DNA from: DASYML01 sp036009045
GTDB lineage: Bacteria; Acidobacteriota; Blastocatellia; Pyrinomonadales; Pyrinomonadaceae
Reading direction: 5' to 3'
Length of the DNA: 15,713 bases
NCBI GenBank assembly: GCA_036009045.1
Contig: DASYML010000204.1
Location: forward strand, 1 to 15,713
Shown here: positions 1-7,067 of the stretch, piece after piece
Layout: the number at the start of each line of letters is the position of its first letter
How positions within the stretch are numbered: position 1 is the first letter of the stretch
Translations under genes and position numbers: made by a program
Notes under the pieces: model-generated
Seen by the model: the letters and a program-made list of their open reading frames with translations, nothing else
What the model was told of the DNA's origin: nothing
Database searches by the model: none

Positions 1-2
1 AG

Positions 3-530
3 AAGGCTTATGATCCTTACCAGACGGTCGCGGGAAAGACTGGGACTTGCATCGGCCAGGGCGGCTGGCTCGGACTCTTCACTTCCTACGCGCCGGTCTA
101 TGATCCGCAGATGGCTATCGCCGTCGTGATGCGTGGCCCGGACGCGCGCGGGCACATCGCCGCCGCCGTCGCGGGAAATATTTACAAGGCGCTCAATCAT
201 CGTTTCACCAACGTGCCCGCCGGACAGATGGCGAATACGCCGCTCATCCCGCGTCCGAAGATTGATCCGAAGGCCGCCGCCGCGCTCAACGATGAGGATA
301 AAGAGGAGCGTGAAGCCGCTGCCGCAGACGGCGCGGACGCGGACGATGCGAGCAAGTCTCTGACGGGCACGGGGACACAGCCGCAACAGGGTACTGTCAA
401 GAGTACGATCATGGCTTATCCTGCGAGAAAGAGTGCGGAGCCTGCGAGGCAGCAGCCCGCGCCGCTGACTGTGCCGGGTAGCACGCCGCAGTCGCAGGGC
501 AGACCGCGCCGCGTCTTGACTCCGCAGTAG
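3..530 (+). CDS. Penicillin-binding protein transpeptidase, C-terminal end (5' truncated by window)
   Basis: The frame is open from the window edge and ends at TAG 528-530, leaving 175 residues. It opens with the third transpeptidase motif, KTGT (codons at 36-47, inside VAGKTGT). Then come the strand and helix that close a penicillin-binding domain (GGWLGLFTSYAP, AIAVVMRGPD, then a helix ending in NIYKAL). This is the C-terminus of a periplasmic enzyme that cross-links peptidoglycan stem peptides. The SxxK and SxN motifs lie off the left edge, so the PBP class cannot be fixed; a class B (PBP2/FtsI-like) enzyme or another transpeptidase is possible. After about residue 75 the protein becomes an Ala/Pro/Asp/Glu/Gln-rich low-complexity tail of about 100 residues, probably disordered and not part of the catalytic fold. 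An internal ATG at 111 is in frame but falls inside the folded domain and is not the start. A hairpin follows at 563-620. Confidence 0.85.
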   Translation, partial: KAYDPYQTVAGKTGTCIGQGGWLGLFTSYAPVYDPQMAIAVVMRGPDARGHIAAAVAGNIYKALNHRFTNVPAGQMANTPLIPRPKIDPKAAAALNDEDKEEREAAAADGADADDASKSLTGTGTQPQQGTVKSTIMAYPARKSAEPARQQPAPLTVPGSTPQSQGRPRRVLTPQ

Positions 531-562
531 TCATCAGAGGGTCGCAAGAGATAAAGTTGGTC

Positions 563-620
563 AGGGGAAAAGGTTGAAGAGAAGGGCCGTTGGTGATTCT
601 TCTCTCGCTCCTTTTCCCCT
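563..620 (+). terminator. Long stem-loop followed by pyrimidine tract, probable terminator of the PBP gene
   Basis: An 11-bp perfect inverted repeat (AGGGGAAAAGG at 563-573 and CCTTTTCCCCT at 610-620) encloses a shorter inner pairing (GAGAA 579-583 with TTCTC 600-604). The 3' arm runs into a T/C-rich tract to about 660. Its position 33 bases after the PBP stop suits rho-independent termination. The stem is A/G on one arm and C/T on the other, so it could also be one of the many spacer hairpins of this genome. Confidence 0.5.
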
Positions 621-665
621 TTCTTTCTTTCCCTGTTGTGCTTTTCTTATTTTTCTTCTGTGGCC

Positions 666-692
666 TTGACAGACGGACGACTGTTGCATAAT
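666..692 (+). promoter_or_regulatory. Sigma70-type promoter candidate for the TPR-like gene
   Basis: A perfect -35 TTGACA (666-671) is followed by CATAAT (687-692, five of six to TATAAT). The spacer is 15 bases, shorter than optimal; TAATTA at 689-694 would give 17. Transcription would start near 699 and leave a leader of about 200 bases before the ATG at 897. Confidence 0.45.
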
Positions 693-896
693 TATTGCGC
701 ATTACCTTTCTAGGTGTTCACCCGGTTTGCGCTTGTGGCTCTCTCCCATGTCCGATGTTTGCGTCAGCCAGAGGCACGGCAACCGCCCCGTTGACGACTG
801 CATCTGAAGAGGTGCGACGCTGGAAGGCCGTCTGCGAGACCCCCGAAAGAGTGAAGTGAGATTGAAGAACAGAATCGCCTGGAGGACATCCAACCA

Positions 897-2129
897 ATGA
901 AAAAGATATTACAATCGTTAACACTCTGCGCGCTGGTCACGACGTTCACGCTTCCGGCGCTGGCGCTCGGTCATAGCGTTTCGCTCGTCTCCGCAACGAC
1001 GCAGGACGCACAGGCCCAGGACCCTGCCAAAGCTGAGTTGTATAAGAAGTTCACGGACAATCGCAAGACCAACCAGCCGGTCGCCTATGAGGCTGCCAAA
1101 GAGTATTTAGGAAAATACACGGAAGACGATCAGTACACGCAGTACTTGAAAAAGTGGGTCGCTTCCTATGAAAAGGGCGCACGCGCTTCCAAGCTCAACC
1201 AGTTGATTTACACGGACAAGAATTACGCGGAGGCTTTCTCGACAGGCAAGCAGGTGGTCGCGGATGACCCGAACAATCTCAAGGCTCTCATTGATCTGGG
1301 TTATGCCGGCTACAGCGCGGCGGCCACGACCAAGGCAGACACCTACAATGCGGAAGCCCTCAACTACGCCCGTCAAGCCATCCAGCAGATAGAGTCCGGC
1401 AAAGCGCCGGATAGCTGGGAGCCTTTCAAGGGCAGGGACGATACCCTGGCTTATCTCTACTTCACGCTCGGCTATTTGAATCGCAAGACCAATCCGAGCG
1501 AAGCCGTCGCGCCCTTCATCAAGTCAGCCGCATTCGATACCGACATCAGGAAGAATGCTTCGACTTATTACTTCATCGCGGCGGCCTACGATACGGGCAT
1601 GTATAACAAGCTGGCCGAAGATTACCAGGCACGCTTCGCCAACAAGCCAGCCTCCCCGGAACAGGAATTGGCCCTGGCGAATTTGAATCAGGTCATTGAC
1701 AGGACCATTGACGCCTATGCGCGCACCATCGCCATCGCCGGGACAGACCCCAAGAACAAGGAAATCAAAGACCTCTCAAAGAATCGCCTGACGGAACTCT
1801 ATAAATTCCGTCATGACAATTCGGAGGCGGGCCTCAACGAATTCGTGACGGGCATCACAGCCAAGCCGCTGCCGCCGGTCCCGACTCCGATTACCACGCT
1901 GCCGACTCCGACGCCCAGCCCGACGCCCGGCGGATCGGGCGATGGTGCTTCGACCGGCACGACTCCGGCACAGCCGAGCAAGCCCGCTGCGACCACTCCG
2001 GCGCAGCCCGGCAACAGGACGACTCCGGCCACCACGACCGCCAAGCCGACCGCTCCGACTGCGACTGCCAAGCCCGCCGCGCCGGTTGCCAAGGCCAAGC
2101 CGAAGACGGCTCATGCTCGTCGTCCATAG
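897..2129 (+). CDS. Secreted TPR-like repeat protein with Pro/Thr/Ala-rich C-terminal tail
   Basis: This 410-residue protein starts at an ATG with GGAGG 11 bases upstream (881-885). Residues 1-25 form a clear signal peptide (basic MKK, then a hydrophobic core ending in LPALA). Residues 50-310 are helical and read like degenerate tetratricopeptide repeats (Ala/Tyr/Leu pattern, for example NYAEAFSTGKQVVADDPNN and ALIDLGYAGYSAA), so it is probably a periplasmic scaffold or binding protein. From about residue 323 it changes to a tail of Pro, Thr, Ala and later Lys, ending in a basic stretch (KAKPKTAHARRP); such tails often span or contact peptidoglycan. I see no lipobox, membrane anchor or catalytic motif. 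I do not recognise a named family, and the partner is unknown. It is probably monocistronic: its own promoter lies upstream and a strong terminator follows. Confidence 0.85.
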   Translation: MKKILQSLTLCALVTTFTLPALALGHSVSLVSATTQDAQAQDPAKAELYKKFTDNRKTNQPVAYEAAKEYLGKYTEDDQYTQYLKKWVASYEKGARASKLNQLIYTDKNYAEAFSTGKQVVADDPNNLKALIDLGYAGYSAAATTKADTYNAEALNYARQAIQQIESGKAPDSWEPFKGRDDTLAYLYFTLGYLNRKTNPSEAVAPFIKSAAFDTDIRKNASTYYFIAAAYDTGMYNKLAEDYQARFANKPASPEQELALANLNQVIDRTIDAYARTIAIAGTDPKNKEIKDLSKNRLTELYKFRHDNSEAGLNEFVTGITAKPLPPVPTPITTLPTPTPSPTPGGSGDGASTGTTPAQPSKPAATTPAQPGNRTTPATTTAKPTAPTATAKPAAPVAKAKPKTAHARRP

Positions 2130-2174
2130 CGGTCCAGAAAAGAAGCCGGGCCTTCTCTCCTGAACAGAGACAAC

Positions 2175-2219
2175 AACGCCGGACGCCTCGTCAAACGTAA
2201 TGACGAGGCGTCCGGCGTT
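2175..2219 (+). terminator. Perfect 19-bp hairpin between the TPR-like gene and rnc
   Basis: The arms 2175-2193 and 2201-2219 are perfectly complementary and GC-rich, with a 7-base loop (AACGTAA). It lies 45 bases past the upstream stop codon and should end that transcript, although the following T run is short (TTT). It ends 20 bases before the first plausible rnc start and overlaps the rnc promoter candidate. Confidence 0.75.
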
Positions 2220-2228
2220 TGCTACAAT
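2218..2228 (+). promoter_or_regulatory. Extended -10 promoter candidate for rnc (TTTGCTACAAT)
   Basis: The sequence has the extended -10 form TG-C-TACAAT, with the hexamer at 2223-2228. A weak -35-like ATGACG lies 17 bases upstream, inside the hairpin arm. Transcription would start near 2235, giving a very short leader before GTG 2240 or ATG 2252. The same TGnTACAAT form occurs at 12569-12577. Confidence 0.45.
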
Positions 2229-2251
2229 CTACAGCCGCCGTGAAAAAATCC

Positions 2252-3004
2252 ATGACCAACGTCAATAATCTTGAAGCGCTCGAAGAGGTGCTCGCATACA
2301 AGTTTGGCGAGCGGGCGCTGCTCGAACGCGCCGTCACGCATCGCTCATGGGCACACGAACAGGTCCCGCCCGGCTCTGAGGAAGAGGCGCGGCGTCTCCA
2401 CAACGAGGTCTTCGAGTTCGTGGGCGATTCGGTGCTTGGGATGGTGGTCGCGGAATATCTCTTCCAGTCGTACCCGGAAGTGACGGAGGGCGAACTCTCG
2501 CGCATGAAGCATCGTCTGGTGAGCACATCGGCGCTCGCCAGGGCGGCGGGGCGGCTGGGGCTGGGCCAATTCCTGCGCGTCGGGCGCGGCGAGGATAAGA
2601 GCGGCGGGCGTCTCAAACGCGCCATGCTCGCGGATGCGCTCGAAGCCGTCATCGCTTCAGTTTATCTGGATGGCGGCCTGCCTGCGGCGTCCGACTTTGT
2701 GCAGCGCGCCTTGGGCGAGGAACTGGAGCGCGCGACACCCGAATCGGCAGCCGCCGCAGATTACAAAACGATGTTTCAGGAACGCTTGCAGGCGCGTCAT
2801 CTCAACGCCCCCTTGTACGAGGTGGTCGAGGCGATAGGCCCACCGCACAAGCGGACTTTTCATGTCGAGGTCAAGTGGGAGGGCGGCAGCGTGCGTGCCG
2901 AAGGGCGGACCATCAAGGCCGCCGAAACGGTCGCCGCACGCCTCGCGCTCGAAGCGATGGCATCCCCACAGCCCGAAGCGGAAGAGGAAGCGGCGGCGGA
3001 TTAG
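2252..3004 (+). CDS. rnc: Ribonuclease III
   Basis: RNase III cleaves double-stranded RNA, including rRNA precursors and structured mRNAs, in the cytoplasm. From ATG 2252 the protein has 250 residues, normal for the family. The N-terminal endonuclease domain carries the signature HNEVFEFVGDSVLG at residues 50-63 (acidic E52, E55, D59). The second acidic pair is D128 and E131 in LADALEAVIASVYLDGG. A C-terminal double-stranded RNA-binding domain spans about 170-240 (DYKTMFQERLQ, then a helix ending in AARLALEAM). All metal-binding acids are present, so the enzyme should be active. An in-frame GTG at 2240 would add four residues, and a TTG at 2219 overlaps the upstream hairpin and is unlikely. 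No good Shine-Dalgarno precedes either start. lepB follows 115 bases downstream, a frequent bacterial pairing. Confidence 0.95.
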   Translation: MTNVNNLEALEEVLAYKFGERALLERAVTHRSWAHEQVPPGSEEEARRLHNEVFEFVGDSVLGMVVAEYLFQSYPEVTEGELSRMKHRLVSTSALARAAGRLGLGQFLRVGRGEDKSGGRLKRAMLADALEAVIASVYLDGGLPAASDFVQRALGEELERATPESAAAADYKTMFQERLQARHLNAPLYEVVEAIGPPHKRTFHVEVKWEGGSVRAEGRTIKAAETVAARLALEAMASPQPEAEEEAAAD

Positions 3005-3084
3005 ACCGCCAAGAGTTTTGAGGTTGACGAGAGGAATTTTCACATTTCCGGACCTGAAATCCGAAACCGAATTTGAAACCGGAC

Positions 3085-3119
3085 TTGACCGTAGTGCGTA
3101 CCTTATCTAGGATTCATTT
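3085..3119 (+). promoter_or_regulatory. Promoter placed directly on the lepB start codon
   Basis: TTGACC (3085-3090), a 17-base spacer and TAGGAT (3108-3113) form a fair sigma70-type promoter. TAGGAT ends six bases before ATG 3120, so the predicted first transcribed base is the A of the start codon, the layout of a leaderless mRNA. The alternative is that AGGA at 3109-3112 acts as a Shine-Dalgarno, seven bases before the ATG, in a longer transcript reading through from rnc. Confidence 0.45.
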
Positions 3120-4049
3120 ATGAATGACGATAATACGAGTACAGGGATTGCGGAGCCGCCGAGCCAGGCCAAAACGCCCGCCACGGCGCAGGCTGTGCGG
3201 GCCGAGCCGACGGGCCGCAACGGTTCCGGGACCGGGCATGAGGCAGAGCCAAAAGTTCACGCGGGGCCGCCTAAGAGCGTCTGGCGTGAATATTTCGAGT
3301 CGGCGGTCGTGACCGTCATCATGGCGCTCTTCGGGATGACCTTCGTCGTGCAGGCCGTCAAAGTGCCGACGGGTTCGATGCAGAATACCATCAACATCGG
3401 CGATCACCTGCTGGTCAACAAGTTCATCTTCGCGGCCGGTCCTCCCCTGCCCTTTCTGCCGCAGCGCGAGATCAAGCGCGGCGACATCATCGTATTTAAA
3501 TATCCAGGCAATAAATACAAACCTTATAAAGACCTTGAGCATGAGAACAACACGCCCTATAAGACCAACTACGTCAAGCGCGTGATAGGTCTGCCGGGCG
3601 ATAAGATAGAGATACGCGGCACTCACGTCATCATCAACGGCCAGCCCCTGCCTGAGCGGCGCGTGGTGGCTAGAGAGACGGTCAAGGATGCGCCCCTCAC
3701 CATTCTGGAAAATACTGAACGCGCGTCCGATGCGCCATACACGGTCTATTACAATTCTCTCAAAGACGCGGACAATCCCAACGACAACTATGACACCTTT
3801 AACGAAGAGGGCAACGGCAAAGAGATTACCGTCCCGCAGGATTCCTACTTCGTGATGGGCGACAACCGAGACAATAGCGAAGACAGTCGTTACTGGGGAT
3901 TTGTCAAACGCGATCTCGTCATGGGCCGCGCGATGTTCGTCTACTGGTCCTTCGACGAAAGCGCGCCGCCGAGCAAAGATGCCATCGGCACATTCATGGA
4001 CTTCTTCACCCACTCCCGCTGGAAACGCACCGGCACGATGGTCAGATAA
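3120..4049 (+). CDS. lepB: Signal peptidase I
   Basis: Membrane serine protease that removes signal peptides from exported proteins on the outer face of the cytoplasmic membrane. The 309-residue protein has a hydrophilic Pro/Ala/Thr-rich N-terminal extension of about 55 residues and one transmembrane segment (about 61-80). The catalytic Ser86 sits in PTGSM and the general base Lys153 in YVKRVIGLPGDK, giving the Ser/Lys dyad. The C-terminal family box follows (FVMGDNRDNSEDSRYWG, then GRAMFVYW). Between them are inserts relative to short enzymes, including a Tyr/Lys/Pro-rich stretch near 127-150 and a segment around 200-230. A single membrane anchor is usual for many non-enterobacterial SPases. 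The long N-terminus is cytoplasmic, and I see no domain in it. The neighbour rnc supports the assignment. Confidence 0.95.
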   Translation: MNDDNTSTGIAEPPSQAKTPATAQAVRAEPTGRNGSGTGHEAEPKVHAGPPKSVWREYFESAVVTVIMALFGMTFVVQAVKVPTGSMQNTINIGDHLLVNKFIFAAGPPLPFLPQREIKRGDIIVFKYPGNKYKPYKDLEHENNTPYKTNYVKRVIGLPGDKIEIRGTHVIINGQPLPERRVVARETVKDAPLTILENTERASDAPYTVYYNSLKDADNPNDNYDTFNEEGNGKEITVPQDSYFVMGDNRDNSEDSRYWGFVKRDLVMGRAMFVYWSFDESAPPSKDAIGTFMDFFTHSRWKRTGTMVR

Positions 4050-4051
4050 GA

Positions 4052-4147
4052 GCAAGTCGGAAGTAGGGAAGGCGGAAGGATGAGAGTGTGACTGTTCAAG
4101 ACGAATAGTTACTCTTTCATCCTTCCGCCTTCCTACTCTATACTTGC
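4052..4147. repeat. Long imperfect inverted repeat (about 42-base arms) between lepB and the MscS-like gene
   Basis: The arms 4052-4093 and 4107-4147 are complementary over most of their length. A perfect 17-base core lies at 4067-4083 (GGAAGGCGGAAGGATGA) and 4117-4133. It starts just after the lepB stop and ends six bases before ATG 4154, so the spacer is almost entirely hairpin. It may terminate lepB transcription or be a dispersed hairpin element. It differs in sequence from the elements at 9485-9610 and 12389-12748. Confidence 0.85.
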
Positions 4148-4153
4148 CTTTCG

Positions 4154-5722
4154 ATGAGTTTCTGGCAGCACGTACAAACGGCGGCACACCTGAGCGTAGC
4201 CTTCCATTGGCTCTCGCTCGGTTTCATTCTGGTCGCCATCATCCTCTTCGGCTTAGTGCCTGCGGAGCGACCGCGCATCCGCACGGCTCTCATACTCTAC
4301 GCTCTCTCCTTCATCGGTCTGCTCCTGGCGGGGACGCTCCTGGCATCGGGCCAGAATGAGCAGGCCGAAATTTATCGCTGGATAGCCTGGTGCTCACGCT
4401 TCATCTTGAGCGTGGCGGTCATCAATCTGGCGAGCGTGCTCGTCTTCGATGTCGCGCTCGGCACGGCGCGGCTCATCCCGCCGCGTATTTTGCGCGATGT
4501 GATTCTCGCGCTCGCTTACGTCATCGCGGCGATTATGCTGCTCTCAAGCGTCGGTGTGAACCTGACGGGCATCGTCGCCACCTCCGCGATTATCACCGCC
4601 GCGATAGGCTTCTCGATGCAGGACACGCTGGGCAATATCATGGGCGGGCTGGCCTTGCAAATGGAACGCTCCATCGTCGTCGGCGACTGGGTGCGCGTCG
4701 GCGAGCAGGAAGGGCAGGTCAAAGAAATTCGCTGGCGGCAGACCTCGATAGAGACGCGCAACTGGGACACCATCGTGATTCCCAACAGCATCCTCATGAA
4801 GTCGCAGGTGACTGTCCTCGGTCGTCGCACGGGAGCGCCGCGCCAGCATCGCCAGTGGGTCTACTTCAACGTTGATTTTCGTTATTCGCCGACGACCGTC
4901 ATAGAAGTCGTGGAGGCGGCCCTCTGCGCCGAGCCGATTATGAACGTCGCCAGCGAGCCTGCGCCGAACTGCGTCTTCATGGATTTCAAAGACAGTTATG
5001 GCAGCTATGCCGTGCGTTACTGGTTGACGAATCTGGCTGTGGATGACCCTACGAATTCCATCGTCCGCTCGCGCATCTACTTCGCGCTCCGCCGCGCTGG
5101 CATCCCGCCCTCGATTCCCGCGCAGTCATTGTTCATCACGGAAGAGGGCGAATCGCGCCGCGAGCGCAAACTCGGCGAAGAGATAGAAAAACGCGTAGAG
5201 GCTTTGCAGCATGTGGAACTCTTCCACACTTTAACGAATGAAGAGCGGCACGAGTTGGCCGCGCGTTTGCGCGTCGCGCCGTTCGTGCGCGGCGAGGCGA
5301 TGACCAGACAGGGCGCGACCGCACACTGGCTCTATATCATGACGAAGGGCGACGCAGAGGTTCGCATCACGGTTGACGACAGCCACCTGAGCGAGAAAGT
5401 GGCGACGCTGCACGCGGGTGATTTTTTCGGCGAGATGGGATTAATGACAGGCGTGCCGCGCTCCGCGACCGTCATCGCCCAGACGGATGCCGAATGTTAC
5501 AGGCTGGACAAGGATGCCTTTCACGACATCCTGCGCCGTCGCCCGGAAATCGCGGAGGATATTTCGCACGTCCTCGCCAGGCGTCGCGTCGAACTGGAAG
5601 CCGTCCGCGAAGACCTCAACGAAGAGGCCATGCGCCAGCGCGTGCGCCGTACACAGGGAGACCTCCTCCACCGCATCCGAAACTTTTTCACTCTGGAGAG
5701 AGACAACGGCGCGGGCCAATGA
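4154..5722 (+). CDS. MscS-family mechanosensitive channel with C-terminal cyclic-nucleotide-binding-like domain
   Basis: This 522-residue inner-membrane protein has about four N-terminal hydrophobic helices (roughly 17-37, 42-66, 76-102, 110-137). Next is the pore-lining helix and beta domain typical of MscS (about 138-215: AIITAAIGFSMQDTLGNIMGG, then GDWVRVGEQEGQVKEIRWR and IVIPNSILM). Residues about 355-495 form a CAP/CRP effector-type domain. Its phosphate-binding-cassette-like stretch DFFGEMGLMTGVPRSATV is at 423-440, with E427 and R436 at the places that contact cyclic nucleotides in family members. Fusions of this kind are known as the bCNG branch of the MscS superfamily. They may gate by ligand rather than, or as well as, membrane tension. 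The ligand cannot be read from sequence. The upstream hairpin leaves no visible Shine-Dalgarno. A hairpin begins at the stop codon. Confidence 0.9.
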   Translation: MSFWQHVQTAAHLSVAFHWLSLGFILVAIILFGLVPAERPRIRTALILYALSFIGLLLAGTLLASGQNEQAEIYRWIAWCSRFILSVAVINLASVLVFDVALGTARLIPPRILRDVILALAYVIAAIMLLSSVGVNLTGIVATSAIITAAIGFSMQDTLGNIMGGLALQMERSIVVGDWVRVGEQEGQVKEIRWRQTSIETRNWDTIVIPNSILMKSQVTVLGRRTGAPRQHRQWVYFNVDFRYSPTTVIEVVEAALCAEPIMNVASEPAPNCVFMDFKDSYGSYAVRYWLTNLAVDDPTNSIVRSRIYFALRRAGIPPSIPAQSLFITEEGESRRERKLGEEIEKRVEALQHVELFHTLTNEERHELAARLRVAPFVRGEAMTRQGATAHWLYIMTKGDAEVRITVDDSHLSEKVATLHAGDFFGEMGLMTGVPRSATVIAQTDAECYRLDKDAFHDILRRRPEIAEDISHVLARRRVELEAVREDLNEEAMRQRVRRTQGDLLHRIRNFFTLERDNGAGQ

Positions 5723-5840
5723 GGCACAGAGAGACGGAGGATTGCGGATTGCGGATTGCGGATTTAACAGGCAAACGGCTTTCAGTTCGCAATCTACATT
5801 CCGCAATCCGTAATCATTCTTTCCTCTGTCTCTCTGTGGC
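5723..5840. repeat. Inverted-repeat element with internal 7-bp tandem repeat
   Basis: The outer arms GCACAGAGAGAC (5724-5735) and GTCTCTCTGTGGC (5828-5840) are complementary with one gap. Inside them, ATTGCGG is repeated just over three times (5741-5764), and copies of the complement occur at 5789-5815 (GCAATCTACATTCCGCAATCC). The element abuts the stop codon of the MscS-like gene, so its hairpin could terminate or stabilise that mRNA. I see no coding content. Confidence 0.8.
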
Positions 5841-5860
5841 TAACGTTGAAATAGACGCTC

Positions 5861-5869
5861 TGCAATAAT
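5861..5869 (+). promoter_or_regulatory. Extended -10 candidate upstream of the YihY/BrkB gene
   Basis: TGCAATAAT fits an extended -10 (TG-n-AATAAT). TTGAAA at 5846-5851 is too close to be a normally spaced -35. Transcription would start near 5876, giving a leader of about 68 bases. Confidence 0.3.
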
Positions 5870-5943
5870 TGCGGAACGCAAAATGCAGCGACGCTCCTAA
5901 ACGGCTGATGAATGTCCAAAGATGAGACAGGGGAGAAGCGGCG

Positions 5944-6897
5944 ATGGTTTCATTATGGGGTTTGGGCGGATTGGGCTGGAAGCAATTAGGCCAGCGCGTC
6001 TGGCGTGAGGTTGGCGAAGACGATGTCTTCGGCAGGGCCGCGCAGTTGTCATATTATTTCCTGCTCGCGCTCTTTCCCTTACTGCTTTTTTTAACCTCGA
6101 TCATCGGCATCTTCCTGGGTTCCGGGACGGGGCTGCGGCACTCGCTCTTCAACTATCTCGCGGAGGTCATGCCTCCATCAGCATTTAAGCTGGTGGATGA
6201 CACGATGCGCGAAGTCACAGACTCCAGCGGAGGCGATAAGCTCTCGTTCGGCATCCTCGTCGCACTGTGGGCCGGGTCGAACGGGATGGGCGCGATTAGC
6301 GAAGCCCTCAACGTCGCCTATCACGTCAAGGAATCTCGTCCGTGGTGGAGACAACGTCTCGTCGCCGTTGGGCTGACCATCGCGCTCGCGGTCATTATCA
6401 TCTCCGCGCTGGTGCTGGTGCTATATGGCGGCAGAATCGCGGACGGACTGGCGGCGAACTACGGCTACGGCGAAGTCTTTAAGACGACCTGGAAAATAGT
6501 GCAATGGCCCATCGTCTTCGCCTTCATGCTCTTCGCCTTCGCGCTCATCTACTACTTCGCACCCGACCTCAAACGGCAGGAATGGACCTGGATAACTCCA
6601 GGCTCCGTCATCGCGGTCGTCCTCTGGCTGCTGGTCTCCTTCGCCTTTCGTCTTTATCTCAACTACTTCGATTCGTACAGCAAAACTTACGGGACGCTCG
6701 GCGCGGTCATCATCCTCATGCTCTGGTTCTACCTGACGGGCGCGGCGATACTCGTCGGCGGCGAAGTCAACTCCGAGATTGAGAACGCGGAGGCCAAAGC
6801 GGGCGAGCCTGAAGCCAGGGAAAAGGGCGAGCAAGCCCCCGGCGAAAAGCAACCAGGAGGCTCCGCCACGAAAGGAAAGAGCACCGCCAAAGCCTGA
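5944..6897 (+). CDS. YihY/BrkB-family integral membrane protein
   Basis: This 317-residue protein has the family's features. An amphipathic N-terminus leads into RAAQLSYYFLLALFPLLLFL (about 30-50), a conserved middle ALWAGSNGMGAISEALNVAY (about 114-133), and SKTYGTLGAVIILMLWFYLTG (about 254-275). About six membrane helices are visible. The C-terminal 40 residues are hydrophilic, rich in Glu, Gly and Lys. The family was once called ribonuclease BN by mistake; its real role, possibly transport or envelope-related, is unsettled, so no enzymatic activity is claimed. The start at ATG 5944 is supported by GGAG at 5932-5935, eight bases upstream. It lies 221 bases beyond the MscS-like gene and seems transcribed separately. 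A spacer of 400 bases with repeats follows. Confidence 0.9.
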   Translation: MVSLWGLGGLGWKQLGQRVWREVGEDDVFGRAAQLSYYFLLALFPLLLFLTSIIGIFLGSGTGLRHSLFNYLAEVMPPSAFKLVDDTMREVTDSSGGDKLSFGILVALWAGSNGMGAISEALNVAYHVKESRPWWRQRLVAVGLTIALAVIIISALVLVLYGGRIADGLAANYGYGEVFKTTWKIVQWPIVFAFMLFAFALIYYFAPDLKRQEWTWITPGSVIAVVLWLLVSFAFRLYLNYFDSYSKTYGTLGAVIILMLWFYLTGAAILVGGEVNSEIENAEAKAGEPEAREKGEQAPGEKQPGGSATKGKSTAKA

Positions 6898-6916
6898 GAG
6901 TCTGTCTGAAAATTTC

Positions 6917-7060
6917 TCTGTGCCCTGAAAGGCAAGATGTGTCTGTGCCCTGAAAGGGCAACCTGTGAGAGCCGGGGGCCAGCCTCAATGTTGAGTGTGC
7001 GACCCTTGCAGGATCGAATTGTATGGTGGCGGGGTTTCCGGGGGCGCTGCCCACGGCTCT
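6917..7060. repeat. Composite repeat cluster: two tandem TGCCC-TGAAA-GGGCA units and an outer inverted repeat
   Basis: A 25/26-base unit beginning TCTGTGCCCTGAAAGG is repeated in tandem (6917-6941, 6942-6967). Each unit can form a small hairpin around TGAAA; the second has the full stem TGCCC/GGGCA (6946-6960) and the first has lost one G. Next, GAGAGCCGGGGGC (about 6967-6979) is complementary to GCCCACGGCTCTC (about 7048-7060), closing a larger imperfect stem. The layout resembles REP/BIME-like extragenic palindromes. I see no gene here. Confidence 0.65.
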
Positions 7061-7067
7061 CATAGGT

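Larger units (their letters stand above)
531..896. other. Spacer of 366 bases: terminator-like hairpin, promoter and long leader
   Basis: The first part holds the hairpin at 563-620 and a T/C-rich tract to 660, followed by a promoter-like sequence at 666-692. From about 700 to 880 I see no convincing gene, riboswitch or strong hairpin. This part would be a leader of about 200 bases for the gene starting at 897. Confidence 0.5.

Noticed and set aside
1776..2127. Several frames on both strands over the 3' end of the TPR-like gene
   Set aside because: They are by-products of the Pro/Thr/Ala-rich repetitive codons of the real gene and are Arg/Ser/Gly low-complexity.
3114..4187. A 357-codon open frame on the minus strand across the whole of lepB
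   Set aside because: It is antisense to an intact signal peptidase gene, shows no protein-family pattern and has no ribosome site; such frames arise from GC-rich codon bias.
5741..5764. Short tandem ATTGCGG repeats as a possible CRISPR remnant
   Set aside because: The unit is 7 bases with no spacers and no cas genes; it is an arm of an inverted repeat.
5944..6897. Calling the YihY/BrkB protein ribonuclease BN
   Set aside because: The old RNase BN label for this membrane family is a known misannotation; no nuclease motif is present.
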